In this document: positions 1-8,919 of the stretch, in pieces
Numbering within the stretch: the first letter of the stretch is position 1
How the letters are laid out: each line of letters begins with the position of its first letter
NCBI RefSeq assembly: GCF_014649875.1
Contig: NZ_BMTW01000003.1
Coordinates: 493,195 to 557,194 of the forward strand
Direction of reading: 5' to 3'
Length of the DNA: 64,000 bases
Origin: Streptomyces rubiginosohelvolus
GTDB lineage: Bacteria; Actinomycetota; Actinomycetes; Streptomycetales; Streptomycetaceae
Notes under the pieces: model-generated
What the model was told of the DNA's origin: nothing
The model's database searches: none
What the model saw: the letters and a program-made list of their open reading frames with translations, nothing else
Program-made: the position numbers and the translations under genes

Positions 1-854
1 GGATCATCGACTTCACCAACCCGGTCGGCATCGTCACCCGCGCCCTCCTCCAGGCCGGGCACAAGGCCGTCGGCCTGTGCAACGTGGCGATCGGCTTCCA
101 GCGGAAGTTCGCCCGGCTGCTGGAGGTGGAGCCGGGCCAGGTGCACCTCGACCACGTCGGGCTCAACCATCTGAGCTGGGAGCTGGGGGTGCGCCTCGGC
201 GGCCCCGACGGCGAGAACGTCCTGCCGAAGCTGCTCGCGGAGCACGGCGACGCCATCGCGGACGACCTGCGCATGGACCGCCGGATCGTGGACCGGCTCG
301 GCGTCGTCCCCTCCTACTACCTGCGCTACTTCTACGCCCACGACGAGGTGGTGAGGGAGCTGGGCACCAAGCCGTCGCGGGCCGCCGAGGTCGCGGCGAT
401 GGAGAAGGAGCTGCTGGAGATGTACGGCGACCCGGCGCTCGACGAGAAGCCGGAGCTGCTCGCCAAGCGCGGCGGCGCGTTCTACTCCGAGGCGGCCGTG
501 GACCTGGCGGCCTCGCTGCTGGGCGACGGCGGCTCCTCGGTGCAGGTGGTCAACACGTACAACAACGGGACCCTGCCGTTCCTCCCGGACGACGCGGTGA
601 TCGAGGTGCAGGCCCGGGTCGGGCGCGACGGTGCCACGCCGCTGGCCGTCCCGGCTCTGGACCCGCTGTACGCCGGTCTCATCGCCAATGTCACGGCGTA
701 CGAGGACCTCGCCCTGGAAGCAGCGCTGCGCGGGGGCCGGGACCGGGTCTTCAAGGCGCTGCTGGCCCACCCGCTGATCGGCCAGTTCGACTACGCCGAG
801 GGCCTCACCGACCGGCTGATCGCGCACAACCGGGAGCACCTGGCGTGGGCGTGA
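1..854 (+). CDS. 6-phospho-beta-glucosidase, GH4 family (5' end outside window)
   Basis: The reading frame is open from the first base; about 284 C-terminal residues are present. The family hydrolyses 6-phospho-beta-glucosides by an unusual NAD+ and divalent-metal dependent oxidation-elimination mechanism in the cytoplasm. Visible family features are FTNPVGIVT at the window edge, then GLCN, and the metal-ligand segment GLNHLSW around residue 60 of the visible part. The stop codon overlaps the start of the following sugar kinase gene (GTGA), so the two are translationally coupled. This pairing suggests uptake and intracellular processing of a disaccharide. The exact substrate (cellobiose-P, chitobiose-P or other) cannot be told from the sequence. 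The N-terminal Rossmann motif lies outside the window. Confidence 0.88.
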   Translation, partial: IIDFTNPVGIVTRALLQAGHKAVGLCNVAIGFQRKFARLLEVEPGQVHLDHVGLNHLSWELGVRLGGPDGENVLPKLLAEHGDAIADDLRMDRRIVDRLGVVPSYYLRYFYAHDEVVRELGTKPSRAAEVAAMEKELLEMYGDPALDEKPELLAKRGGAFYSEAAVDLAASLLGDGGSSVQVVNTYNNGTLPFLPDDAVIEVQARVGRDGATPLAVPALDPLYAGLIANVTAYEDLALEAALRGGRDRVFKALLAHPLIGQFDYAEGLTDRLIAHNREHLAWA

Positions 855-1819
855 ACGTGTCGGTCGTCGCCATCGACGCGGGCAACAGCAAGACCGATGT
901 GGCACTGATCGGCGAGGACGGCACGGTGCTGGCCACGGCGCGGGGCGGCGGTTTCCAGCCGCCCGTGATCGGGGTGGAGGCCGCGATCGACGTGCTGGCC
1001 GGGGTGCTGGAGCGGGCGGTCGCCGAGCTGCCGGCTCCGCCCGTCCTCGCCGGTCATGTGTCGGCGTGTCTGGCCAACGCCGATCTGCCGGTCGAGGAGG
1101 CCGAGTTGGCCGCCGCTCTGGGGGCGCGTGGGTGGGGCTCCTCGGTGGAGGTGCGCAACGACACCTTCGCGATCCTGCGCGCCGGGGTGGACGAGCCCCG
1201 GGGCGTCGCGGTGGTGTGCGGGGCCGGGATCAACTGCGTGGGCATGACCCCGGACGGGCGGACCGCCCGCTTCCCCGCGATCGGGCGCATCTCCGGTGAC
1301 TGGGGCGGCGGTTCGGGGCTCGCGGAGGAGGCGCTGTGGTTCGCCGCGCGCGCCGAGGACGGGCGCGGCGAGGCTTCGGAGCTGGCCCGCGCGCTGCCGC
1401 GTCATTTCGGGCTCGACTCGATGTACGGGCTGATCGAGGCGCTGCACCGGGGCGCGATCCCGCTGGGGCGGCGGCACGAGCTGACGCCGGTGCTGTTCGC
1501 GACGGCGGAGGCCGGGGACCCGGTGGCGGCCGCGCTGGTGAAGCGGCAGGCGCACGAGGTGGTGGCGATGGCCTCGGTCGCGCTGGACCGCCTCGATCTG
1601 CTGGAGGAGGAGGTTCCGGTGCTGCTCGGCGGCAGTGTGCTGGCCGCGCGGCACCCGCAGCTCAACGACCGGATCGCCGCGCTGCTGGCGGCCCGCGCCC
1701 CGAAGGCCGAGGTGCGCGTCGTGTCCGAGCCGCCGGTGCTGGGCGCGGCGCTGCTGGGCCTGGACCGGACGGGCGCGGGCCCCGAGGTCCACCAGAGGCT
1801 GCGCGCGCGGTACGCCTGA
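851..1819 (+). CDS. BadF/BadG-family sugar kinase (N-acetylglucosamine kinase type)
   Basis: This 322-residue ASKHA-fold kinase probably phosphorylates an amino sugar or glucose with ATP in the cytoplasm. The phosphate-1 motif DAGNSKTD lies at residues 9-16, the second ATP-binding segment is the VCGAGINC region near residue 120, and GDWGGGSGL follows. Length is normal for the family. The GTG at 851 was chosen because it forms a GTGA overlap with the stop of the GH4 gene; a second in-frame GTG at 845 is possible. Coupling to a GH4 phospho-glycosidase points to one sugar-use operon. A strong hairpin about 40 bp after the stop ends it. GlcNAc-kinase is the best-known activity of this subfamily; the substrate is inferred, not shown. 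Confidence 0.82.
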   Translation: MNVSVVAIDAGNSKTDVALIGEDGTVLATARGGGFQPPVIGVEAAIDVLAGVLERAVAELPAPPVLAGHVSACLANADLPVEEAELAAALGARGWGSSVEVRNDTFAILRAGVDEPRGVAVVCGAGINCVGMTPDGRTARFPAIGRISGDWGGGSGLAEEALWFAARAEDGRGEASELARALPRHFGLDSMYGLIEALHRGAIPLGRRHELTPVLFATAEAGDPVAAALVKRQAHEVVAMASVALDRLDLLEEEVPVLLGGSVLAARHPQLNDRIAALLAARAPKAEVRVVSEPPVLGAALLGLDRTGAGPEVHQRLRARYA

Positions 1820-1860
1820 GGGTTTCCGGTACACGAATCGTCGGAGAAACGCCGAGGAAA

Positions 1861-1891
1861 CGTCCCTCCACGCAGACCGCGTGGGGGGACG
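1861..1891 (+). terminator. Rho-independent-like terminator after sugar kinase
   Basis: A 13-bp stem (1861-1873 paired with 1879-1891, one G-T pair) with a 5-nt loop is followed by a pyrimidine-rich run CTTCTCGTTCGTT. It lies 41 bp after the sugar kinase stop. Confidence 0.75.
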
Positions 1892-2131
1892 CTTCTCGTT
1901 CGTTCCTCGTACCTTCCTCGTACGGGTGAACGACTGGCGTACGAGGGGCGCGAGGGAACCGATCGGGCTTCTGGAACGTGTACCTGATGGGAAGTCCGTT
2001 CGCTTATGGGGATGTATCCGGGCACGTTGTGCTGCTTGCCTTGATCGGCCGCGTCCGCCCTGATCGAATGCGGGGACTGATGACGGGGACGGGACGGGGA
2101 ACCCACTGTCAGTGACCGAGGGGGAGGTCGA
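1892..2131 (+). promoter_or_regulatory. Leader region of the glnX-glnH-pknG locus, weak promoter candidate
   Basis: No gene is visible between the terminator and the GTG at 2132. A weak sigma-70-like pair is TTGATC at 2041-2046 and TCGAAT at 2064-2069 with 17-bp spacing, about 60 bp before the start codon. The RBS GGGGAGG is at 2121-2127. The promoter call is tentative because the -10 lacks the canonical A at its second position. Confidence 0.25.
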
Positions 2132-3517
2132 GTGACACACCCGCCGAGCGGCGGCGCGCAGACGCTGCGTACGCCGGACCCGGTGTCCGGGCACGTCGGC
2201 GTGCCCGCACAGCGCACCACGTGGACCACGCAGGCGCGGCGCCTGCGTGCCGTGGCGACCACCGAGCCCGGCCGGCTCCAGATCATCGGGGCCGTTCTGG
2301 CCCTGCTGGTCGTCGCGTTCGGCGCGGTGACCACGCTGGAGATATCGCAGCGGGCCTCCTCGGCCGACGACGTGGTCAGCCGGAGCCAGCCGCTCAGCGC
2401 CGACGCGGCGGACATCTACCGCTTCCTGGCGGACGCGGACACCACGGCGGCCAGTGGGTTCCTCGCGGGGGCGCAGGAGCCCGAGGCGGTGCAGGAGCAG
2501 TATCGGAAGGACATCGAGGAGGCGGCCCGGCTGCTGGTGAAGGCGTCGGGGAGCACCGACTCCGCCAGCGCTTCCAGCCGTGAGATAGCCACCCTCAACA
2601 AGCTGCTCCCGGTGTACACGGGCCTGATCGAGCGCGCCCGCGCCAACAACCGCCAGGGCCTCCCGCTGGGCGGCGCCTATCTCCGGTACGCGAACCAGAA
2701 GATGACCGGCGAGATGCTCCCCGCCGCCGAGCGGCTGTACGCGGCGGAGACGGGACGACTGGAGAGCGACTCGGCCGACGCCCGGCAGTGGCCGCTGTGG
2801 TCGATCGGGGCCGGGATCGTCGTGCTGGGCGCGCTGGGGTGGATGCAGCGGCGCACCTACCGCCGGACGAACCGGGTGCTGAACCACGGGCTGCTGGCGG
2901 CGACGGCCGCCGCATCGGTGGTGGTGCTCTGGCTGGCCGTGGGGCACACGGTGGCGCGCGCGGAGCTGCGGTCGGCGATGGTGCACGGGCAGGAGTCGCT
3001 GGACGTCCTCAACGACGCCCGGATCAACTCCCTGAAGGCGCGGGCCAACGAGAACCTCACGCTGGTGGCGCGGGGCGCGGTGCTGACGCCCGACGGCTCC
3101 GCCGACCAGTACGAGGCGGACTACAGCTCGGGGATGACGGCGCTGAAGGCGCAGCTGGAGAAGGCCGGGCGGCTCGCGGACGACGACAGCGGGAGCGCGC
3201 CGGTGGCGACGGCGGCGGACGGCGTGGCGCAGTGGCAGGCGCGGCACCGCGAGGCCCGGGCCACGGACGACCGGGGCGACTACGACGGCGCGCTGGCGCA
3301 GATCATCGGGACGGAGAAGTCCACCGGGCAGTCCTTCCAGCAGGTGGACGCCGCGCTGGAGAAGGCGCTCGCCCATGAGCAGGGCGAGTTCACCTCGGCG
3401 GCGAAGGACGGGCGCGGGGCCCTGCGGGGCCTGCCGACCGGGGCCGCGGCCCTGGCGGTGCTGGGGGCCGTCGCCGTCATCGTCGGGGTCAACCGCAGGC
3501 TCTCGGAGTACCGGTGA
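2132..3517 (+). CDS. glnX: GlnX-like four-helix transmembrane signalling protein
   Basis: This 461-residue membrane protein has predicted helices near residues 50-70, 225-245, 254-275 and 433-453. Two extracytoplasmic helical loops (about 75-220 and 280-425) resemble four-helix-bundle sensor domains. There is no HAMP, kinase or other catalytic domain. Identification rests mainly on order: in mycobacteria and corynebacteria glnX-glnH-pknG form a conserved unit in which GlnX passes the signal from the binding protein GlnH to cytosolic PknG. Exactly that order begins here. The GTG start at 2132 has RBS GGGGAGG 4 bp upstream. The stop TGA overlaps a GTG just before the next gene. The GlnX assignment is an inference from topology plus synteny; primary sequence similarity was not tested. 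Confidence 0.72.
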   Translation: MTHPPSGGAQTLRTPDPVSGHVGVPAQRTTWTTQARRLRAVATTEPGRLQIIGAVLALLVVAFGAVTTLEISQRASSADDVVSRSQPLSADAADIYRFLADADTTAASGFLAGAQEPEAVQEQYRKDIEEAARLLVKASGSTDSASASSREIATLNKLLPVYTGLIERARANNRQGLPLGGAYLRYANQKMTGEMLPAAERLYAAETGRLESDSADARQWPLWSIGAGIVVLGALGWMQRRTYRRTNRVLNHGLLAATAAASVVVLWLAVGHTVARAELRSAMVHGQESLDVLNDARINSLKARANENLTLVARGAVLTPDGSADQYEADYSSGMTALKAQLEKAGRLADDDSGSAPVATAADGVAQWQARHREARATDDRGDYDGALAQIIGTEKSTGQSFQQVDAALEKALAHEQGEFTSAAKDGRGALRGLPTGAAALAVLGAVAVIVGVNRRLSEYR

Positions 3518-3528
3518 GAGGGGCAGCG

Positions 3529-4563
3529 ATGAGCAGGCCGAAGGACCGGCCCGGGCGCGGCGGCCTGCGCGGCTGGGGCGGGGTGACGGGGATGGCGGTG
3601 GCGTGCGCGGTCACCGCCGCGGTCACGCTGCTGCCGCTGGCCCACCACGACGGCGGATCGGCCGGGGCGGGCACGTCGGGCGGGGTCGTGACGGCCGACC
3701 GGACCCGGGCCGAGGCGTGCACGGAGCCGGAGGCGAGCCTGCCCGCGTCCGGGGCCGACGGGCCGAACATCGACAGGATCAAGGAGCGCGGCAAGCTGAT
3801 AGCGGGCGTCGACCAGAACAGCTTCCGCTGGGGCTACCGCAATCCGGAGAGCGGGGATCTGGAGGGGTTCGACATCGATCTGGTGCGGGCCATCGCCGAT
3901 GACCTCCTGGGCGACCCGGACGCGGTGATCTTCCGGGCCATCCCCACCAACCAGCGCATCGCCGCCCTGGAGAACGACCGGGTCGACGTCGTCGTGCGGA
4001 CGATGACGATCAACTGCAAGCGGCTGGAGCAGGTCTCCTTCTCCACCGCGTACTTCCAGGCCGGGCAGCAGGTGCTCGCCCCGAAGGAGTCGCCGATCAC
4101 CGGCTACGACTCCTCGCTGAAGGGCAAGCGGGTCTGCTCGGCCGAGGGCTCCACGGCGTACGAGGCACTGGAGGAGACGTCCTTCGGGGCGCTCTACAAG
4201 GACGATTTCGACGGCACCGAACGCGACCCGGACCGGCTGACCGTGCCCAACCAGCTGGACTGTCTGGTGCGACTCCAGCTCGGCGAGGTCGACGCGGTCG
4301 TCACGGACAACGCCCTGGCGGCCGGGCAGGCGGCGCAGGACCCGGCGGTGGAGCTCAAGGGGAAGGACCCGTTCACCACGGAGTACTACGGCGTCGCCGC
4401 GAAGAAGGGCTCCGACGACCTGGTGGCCCGGGTCAACAAGGTCCTCGTCGACTACCGGGCGGGCGGCAAGGACAGCGCCTGGATGCGGTCCTACGAGAAG
4501 TGGCTGGCGACCGGCCTGCCCGGGATCACCGCACCGCCCGCCCCCAAGTACCGAACCGACTGA
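3529..4563 (+). CDS. glnH: GlnH-like extracytoplasmic amino-acid binding protein
   Basis: This 344-residue protein is a type 3 (polar amino acid) solute-binding protein. The domain begins near residue 80 with IKERGKLIAGVDQN and continues through GFDIDLVRAIA, with two Cys residues (NCK and RVCSAEG) likely to form a disulfide. One N-terminal hydrophobic segment (about residues 19-38) is a signal or membrane anchor. The mycobacterial homologue is a lipoprotein, but no good lipobox is seen here. No ABC permease or ATPase gene accompanies it, so it probably senses glutamate, aspartate or glutamine for the GlnX-PknG pathway rather than feeding uptake. ATG 3529 has SD GAGAGG 7 bp before it; GTG 3514, overlapping the glnX stop, is the alternative. 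Confidence 0.82.
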   Translation: MSRPKDRPGRGGLRGWGGVTGMAVACAVTAAVTLLPLAHHDGGSAGAGTSGGVVTADRTRAEACTEPEASLPASGADGPNIDRIKERGKLIAGVDQNSFRWGYRNPESGDLEGFDIDLVRAIADDLLGDPDAVIFRAIPTNQRIAALENDRVDVVVRTMTINCKRLEQVSFSTAYFQAGQQVLAPKESPITGYDSSLKGKRVCSAEGSTAYEALEETSFGALYKDDFDGTERDPDRLTVPNQLDCLVRLQLGEVDAVVTDNALAAGQAAQDPAVELKGKDPFTTEYYGVAAKKGSDDLVARVNKVLVDYRAGGKDSAWMRSYEKWLATGLPGITAPPAPKYRTD

Positions 4564-4703
4564 CCCGGTGACATCGCGGCACCTGCGCCGCGGCACCGAG
4601 CACCACAGCAGCGAACCGACCGGAACGAGCGGGCCGGAGCAGACCTAAGCAGACCGATCCCGCCGGGCCGACCGGCCCGGCGGGGAGAGCGGAGAGGTGA
4701 TCG

Positions 4704-6056
4704 ATGGGCGTCGCGGGATCCTTTCCCAGCTTCGCGGGGAGGCCCTCCGGACCGGTCATGGACCGGGAGGAGGCGGACCGTGCGCTGGCCCGGCTCGGGG
4801 CGGAGCACGAGGCCATCGAGACCTCGCTCCTCGCGCTCCAGGACCACGCCGGGCGCCGGCTCCTGGAGGGCGCCGAGCTGACCGGCGTCACCCGGGAGCG
4901 CTGGGCCGCCACCGAGCAGTCGATCACCCTCCTGTGGGGGTATTTCGACGCGTACGCGGGGGCGCTGTCCGAGGCCCGCGAGATCCGTGCGCGCCGCCGC
5001 CATCCGAACCGGGAGGACCTCGCCGCGCTGACCGAGCTGCTGCGCGGCGAGTCGGTCACGGTCGCCAACCCCCGTGCGGTGCCACCGCCTTCGGCCGACG
5101 GCCCGGCCCGGCTCTCCGAGCGGTTCTCGCTCCAGGAGCTGGTCGCCCGGATGAACGAGCTGTACGCCAGGTCCCTGGACATGGTCGTCGCCTCCGACTC
5201 CGTCTGGTCGGCACTGCCCGCCCGGATCGACCTGCTCGCGGCCGAGCTGCACCGGACGCGTTCGCTGGCCCACTCGGTGGGGGTGCGGCCCGGTGAGCAT
5301 CCGGCCGGGGACGATCTGGCGGAGATCACCGAGGAGCTGACGACGCTGCGGGTGCAGGTGATCTCGGACCCGCTGGCGTTCTGGCTGCCGGGTCCCGGCA
5401 GCGCCGCGCCCGGCGGCGGCCGCCCCGACACCTCGCGCTACGACCGGGCCGCCCGCGCCCTGGAGGACGTACGGCGCGAGATCGAGGCGGTGCTCGCGGT
5501 CCGGCAGGACGCGGAGGCGCGCCTGGTGCGGCTGCGGGACGTGCTCTCGCGGGCCGACCGCACCCTGACGGAGGCGCGGGCGGCGCGCGGCGAGGTGCTG
5601 GCGAAGATCGCCGCATCCGAGGTGCCCGCGGTCAGCGGTCCGCCGACCGCTCTTCAGGAGCGTCTCGCGGCCGCGTCGGAGCACCGCAGGCACGCCCAGT
5701 GGCACCGGCTGTCGCCGCTGCTGGAGTCCCTGGAGCAGGAGGCCGAGGACGAACTGCTGCGTGCCCGTGAGTCGTTGACCTCGGTGACCGCGCCGCTGGC
5801 GGTCCGCGCGGAGCTGCGCGGCCGGCTCGACGCGTACAAGGCGAAGGTGGCCCGGCACGGCCTGGCGGAGGATCCGCTGCTGATCGAGCGGTACGACGCG
5901 GCGCGCCGCATGCTGTGGAGTGCGCCGTGCGATCTGCGGGTCGCCGAGCAGGCCGTCCTGCGTTACCAGCACGCGGTCGCGGAGTCGCTGCCGTCGCGCC
6001 GGCCCGACGGACCGCAGGGCGGGCAAGGCGCGGGCGAACAGGGGGAATCACGATGA
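4704..6056 (+). CDS. Unknown alpha-helical coiled-coil protein between glnH and pknG
   Basis: A 450-residue soluble protein of no family I recognise. It is almost wholly helical and rich in Ala, Leu, Glu and Arg. Heptad-like stretches lie near residues 20-120, 140-240 and 255-440, broken by a Gly/Pro loop near 228-245. It has no signal peptide, membrane segment or Cys cluster. It has its own RBS (GAGAGG, 4691-4696) after a 140-bp gap from glnH, and its TGA overlaps the ATG of pknG. Tight coupling to the kinase suggests an accessory, adaptor or substrate protein. The mycobacterial glnX-glnH-pknG unit has nothing between glnH and pknG, so this gene is an addition. A direct contact with PknG is inference. 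Confidence 0.7.
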   Translation: MGVAGSFPSFAGRPSGPVMDREEADRALARLGAEHEAIETSLLALQDHAGRRLLEGAELTGVTRERWAATEQSITLLWGYFDAYAGALSEAREIRARRRHPNREDLAALTELLRGESVTVANPRAVPPPSADGPARLSERFSLQELVARMNELYARSLDMVVASDSVWSALPARIDLLAAELHRTRSLAHSVGVRPGEHPAGDDLAEITEELTTLRVQVISDPLAFWLPGPGSAAPGGGRPDTSRYDRAARALEDVRREIEAVLAVRQDAEARLVRLRDVLSRADRTLTEARAARGEVLAKIAASEVPAVSGPPTALQERLAAASEHRRHAQWHRLSPLLESLEQEAEDELLRARESLTSVTAPLAVRAELRGRLDAYKAKVARHGLAEDPLLIERYDAARRMLWSAPCDLRVAEQAVLRYQHAVAESLPSRRPDGPQGGQGAGEQGESR

Positions 6057-8917
6057 GTACGCAGTGCCAGCGCCCCGCGTGCGAGGGCAATTACGAGGAC
6101 ATGGGCGGCGGTGAGCTGTACTGCGACACCTGCGGTCTGGCTCCGGTCGTCTCGCCGACGGGGATGGTCTCCTCGCCGCCGACCGGGATCGCCGGGGGCG
6201 GCCGGGCGAGCAGCCGGGACAGTTCCTCGCAGCGCTCCAGCTCCCGTGCCTCCGCGCGGTCCTCGTCCCGTTCGTCGACCTCGCGCCGGTCGGTCTCCGG
6301 CCGGCTGTCGCGTTCACTGTCCGGGGCGTCCACCTCCCGTTCGGTCTCGGTGCGTTCCTCCGGCTCGACGTCGGCGGCCTCGGCCCGGGGGCGGCTCGGC
6401 GTCGGCCTGGTGGAGGTCCCGGACGTCCCCCGGCCCGATCCGCGTACGGCGGTGATGGAGCGGGCGGAGGTGCCCGAGCGCAAGCGGTTCTGCTCCCGTT
6501 CGGACTGCGGGGCTCCGGTGGGCCGTTCGCGCGGTGAGCGGGAGGGCCGCACCGAGGGGTTCTGCACCAAGTGCGGCCACCCGTACTCCTTCGTGCCGAA
6601 GCTGACCGGCGGCGACATCGTGCACGGCCAGTACGAGGTCGTGGGCTGCCTGGCGCACGGCGGTCTCGGCTGGGTGTATCTCGCGGTGGACCGGGCCGTC
6701 TCCGACCGCTGGGTGGTCCTCAAGGGCCTGCTGGACACCGGCGACCAGGACGCGATGGCCGCCGCGATCTCCGAGCGCCGCTTCCTCGCCGAGATCGAGC
6801 ACTCCAACATCGTGCGGATCTACAACTTCGTCGAGCACCTCGACCAGCGCACCGGCTCCCTCGACGGCTACATCGTCATGGAGTACGTCGGCGGCAAGGC
6901 CCTCAAGGAGATCGCCAACGAGCGCCGGACCCCGGCCGGGAAGCGCGACCCGCTGCCGGTGGAGCAGGCCTGCGCGTACGGGATCGAGGCGCTGGAGGCG
7001 CTCGGTCATCTGCACAGCCGCAATCTGCTCTACTGCGACTTCAAGGTCGACAACGCGATCCAGACCGAGGACCAGCTCAAGCTGATCGACATGGGCGCGG
7101 TGCGCCGGATGGACGACGACGAGTCCGCGATCTACGGCACGGTCGGCTACCAGGCCCCCGAGGTGGCGGAGCTGGGCCCGTCGGTGGCCTCCGACCTGTA
7201 CACGGTGGCCCGGACGCTGGCGGTCCTCACCTTCGACTTCCAGGGGTACACGAACGTCTTCGTGGACTCGCTGCCGGACCCGGACACCATCGAGGTGCTG
7301 CGCACCTACGAGTCGTTCTACCGGCTGCTGGTGCGGGCCACCGACCCGGACCCGGCCCGCCGGTTCGGCTCCGCCGCGGAGATGGCCGAGCAGCTGACGG
7401 GGGTGCTGCGGGAGGTCGTGGCGCTGCAGACCGGCCGGCCGCGCCCGGCCCTGTCGACACTGTTCGGCGCGGAACTGCGCGTGGTCGACACGGAGTTGTT
7501 CGCCCCGCAGACGGACAACGTCTCGCAGCTGGGCGGCCGGGACACCGGCTCCGCGCGGAGCGGGCTGCTGGGCCGCCGCAAGGGCCGCGGTGGTCAGCCG
7601 GCCGGCATTCCCGCGCAGGCCGGCGCGGGGCAGGTCCACGGCGGTGCGGCTCCGGTCGCGCCGGGGGCCGTGACGTCCGCGGTGGCCGGGGCGCTGCCGG
7701 TGGGCGCGCAGCCGTCCGGCCCGGCGGGGGGTCACGCGGCGGGCGCCGCTCCCCTGGCCGTGCCGCCGACCCATGTCCGGGGCTCCGCGCCGGGCGGCGG
7801 GGCTCCGCTCCCGTACGCTCCCCCGGCGCACGCACCTGTTCCGGCGCCCCGCGCGCCCGGCAAGGCCCCGGGCTCCGCGCCCGGACCGTATGCCACCGGT
7901 GCCCCGGCCGGACCGTACGTCCAGACAGCCCCGGCCGGACCGAACGGCCCCGGTGGCGGTGTCCGGCTCGCCCTCTTCGACGCCCCGGCCACCGCGTTGG
8001 CGCTGCCGGTCCCCCGGGTCGACGCGCTGGACCCGAACGCCGGTTTCCTCGCGGGTCTGATGGCCTCCGCCCCGGCCGAGCTGATCACCGCCCTGCACAC
8101 GGTCCCCGTCCCCTCGCTGGAGACCCGGCTGCGGGAGCTGCGGGCCCGGCTGGAGATGCGGGAGCCGGATGCGGCCGCCCGTGCGCTGACCACCCTGGAG
8201 GGTGAACACGCGGACGACTGGCGGGTCGTCTGGTATCGGGGCGTCACCTCGCTGGTGACCGGCGACCACGAGACGGCGGCGCTCTCCTTCGACGCGGTCT
8301 ACGACGCGTTCCCCGGCGAGACGGCGCCCAAGCTGGCGCTCGGGATCTGCGCGGAGGTGCTGGGCCAGCTGGACAACGCCGCCGAGTACTACCGCCTGGT
8401 GTGGGCGACCGATCCCGGGTTCGTCAGCGCCGCGTTCGGCCTGGCCCGGGTGCAGATCGCCGCCGGGGAGCGGGGTGCGGCGGTGAGCACCCTGGAGTCG
8501 GTGCCGGAGGCCTCGATCCACTACACGGCGGCACGGGTCGCCGCCGTCCGGGCGCGGCTGCGCGAGCGCTCGCACCGGGAACCGCTGCTGACGGATCTGA
8601 CGGCCGCCGGGGGCCAGGTGACCGCGCTGGGCGCCTTCGGTCTGGACCCGGTGCGGCACGAGCAGTTGTCGACGGAGGTACTGGGCAAGGCGCTCGACTG
8701 GGTACTCTCCGGTGGTCCCGGTGTCCCGGGGTCGGGCGGACCGGCCGCCGGTCCACCGGATGCACGGAAGCTGCTCGGCGCGGAACTGACTGAGCGGGGA
8801 CTGCGGTTCGGGCTGGAGCGCTCGTACCGGATGCTCGCCCGGCTCGCGCAGCGGGGCGACGAGAGGATCGAACTGGTGGAGCGGGCCAACCGTTTCCGCC
8901 CCCGGACGTGGGTGTGA
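6053..8917 (+). CDS. pknG: PknG-like serine/threonine protein kinase with rubredoxin-type zinc site and TPR domain
   Basis: This 954-residue soluble kinase has the PknG architecture. Residues 5-27 form a first four-Cys site (C5, C10, C24, C27). Residues 52-110 are a Ser/Arg-rich stretch. C147, C152, C171 and C174 form the rubredoxin-like site just before the kinase domain (about 190-450). The Gly loop is AHGGLGWVY (201-209), the VAIK-type Lys is K224, catalytic CDFKVDN (328-334) replaces HRD, and DMG (346-348) replaces DFG. A Pro/Ala/Gly linker (about 500-690) leads to a C-terminal TPR-like helical region. Mycobacterial PknG controls 2-oxoglutarate dehydrogenase and glutamate metabolism through GarA/OdhI. 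ATG 6053 was chosen because it overlaps the upstream TGA (ATGA). No garA-like gene lies in the window. Confidence 0.93.
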   Translation: MSTQCQRPACEGNYEDMGGGELYCDTCGLAPVVSPTGMVSSPPTGIAGGGRASSRDSSSQRSSSRASARSSSRSSTSRRSVSGRLSRSLSGASTSRSVSVRSSGSTSAASARGRLGVGLVEVPDVPRPDPRTAVMERAEVPERKRFCSRSDCGAPVGRSRGEREGRTEGFCTKCGHPYSFVPKLTGGDIVHGQYEVVGCLAHGGLGWVYLAVDRAVSDRWVVLKGLLDTGDQDAMAAAISERRFLAEIEHSNIVRIYNFVEHLDQRTGSLDGYIVMEYVGGKALKEIANERRTPAGKRDPLPVEQACAYGIEALEALGHLHSRNLLYCDFKVDNAIQTEDQLKLIDMGAVRRMDDDESAIYGTVGYQAPEVAELGPSVASDLYTVARTLAVLTFDFQGYTNVFVDSLPDPDTIEVLRTYESFYRLLVRATDPDPARRFGSAAEMAEQLTGVLREVVALQTGRPRPALSTLFGAELRVVDTELFAPQTDNVSQLGGRDTGSARSGLLGRRKGRGGQPAGIPAQAGAGQVHGGAAPVAPGAVTSAVAGALPVGAQPSGPAGGHAAGAAPLAVPPTHVRGSAPGGGAPLPYAPPAHAPVPAPRAPGKAPGSAPGPYATGAPAGPYVQTAPAGPNGPGGGVRLALFDAPATALALPVPRVDALDPNAGFLAGLMASAPAELITALHTVPVPSLETRLRELRARLEMREPDAAARALTTLEGEHADDWRVVWYRGVTSLVTGDHETAALSFDAVYDAFPGETAPKLALGICAEVLGQLDNAAEYYRLVWATDPGFVSAAFGLARVQIAAGERGAAVSTLESVPEASIHYTAARVAAVRARLRERSHREPLLTDLTAAGGQVTALGAFGLDPVRHEQLSTEVLGKALDWVLSGGPGVPGSGGPAAGPPDARKLLGAELTERGLRFGLERSYRMLARLAQRGDERIELVERANRFRPRTWV

Positions 8918-8919
8918 AG

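Noticed and set aside
791..3376. 861-residue minus-strand open frame
   Set aside because: It covers the sugar kinase and glnX genes on the other strand and has a repetitive Arg/Gly/His composition with no recognisable domain.
3529..3700. Lipobox in the GlnH-like protein
   Set aside because: The only candidate Cys (AVAC) is too early in the hydrophobic segment and lacks a Leu/Val at -3.
5915..6052. Upstream extension of the PknG frame
   Set aside because: It overlaps the coiled-coil gene and has Arg/Ala-rich composition; ATG 6053 with ATGA overlap fits the family N-terminus.
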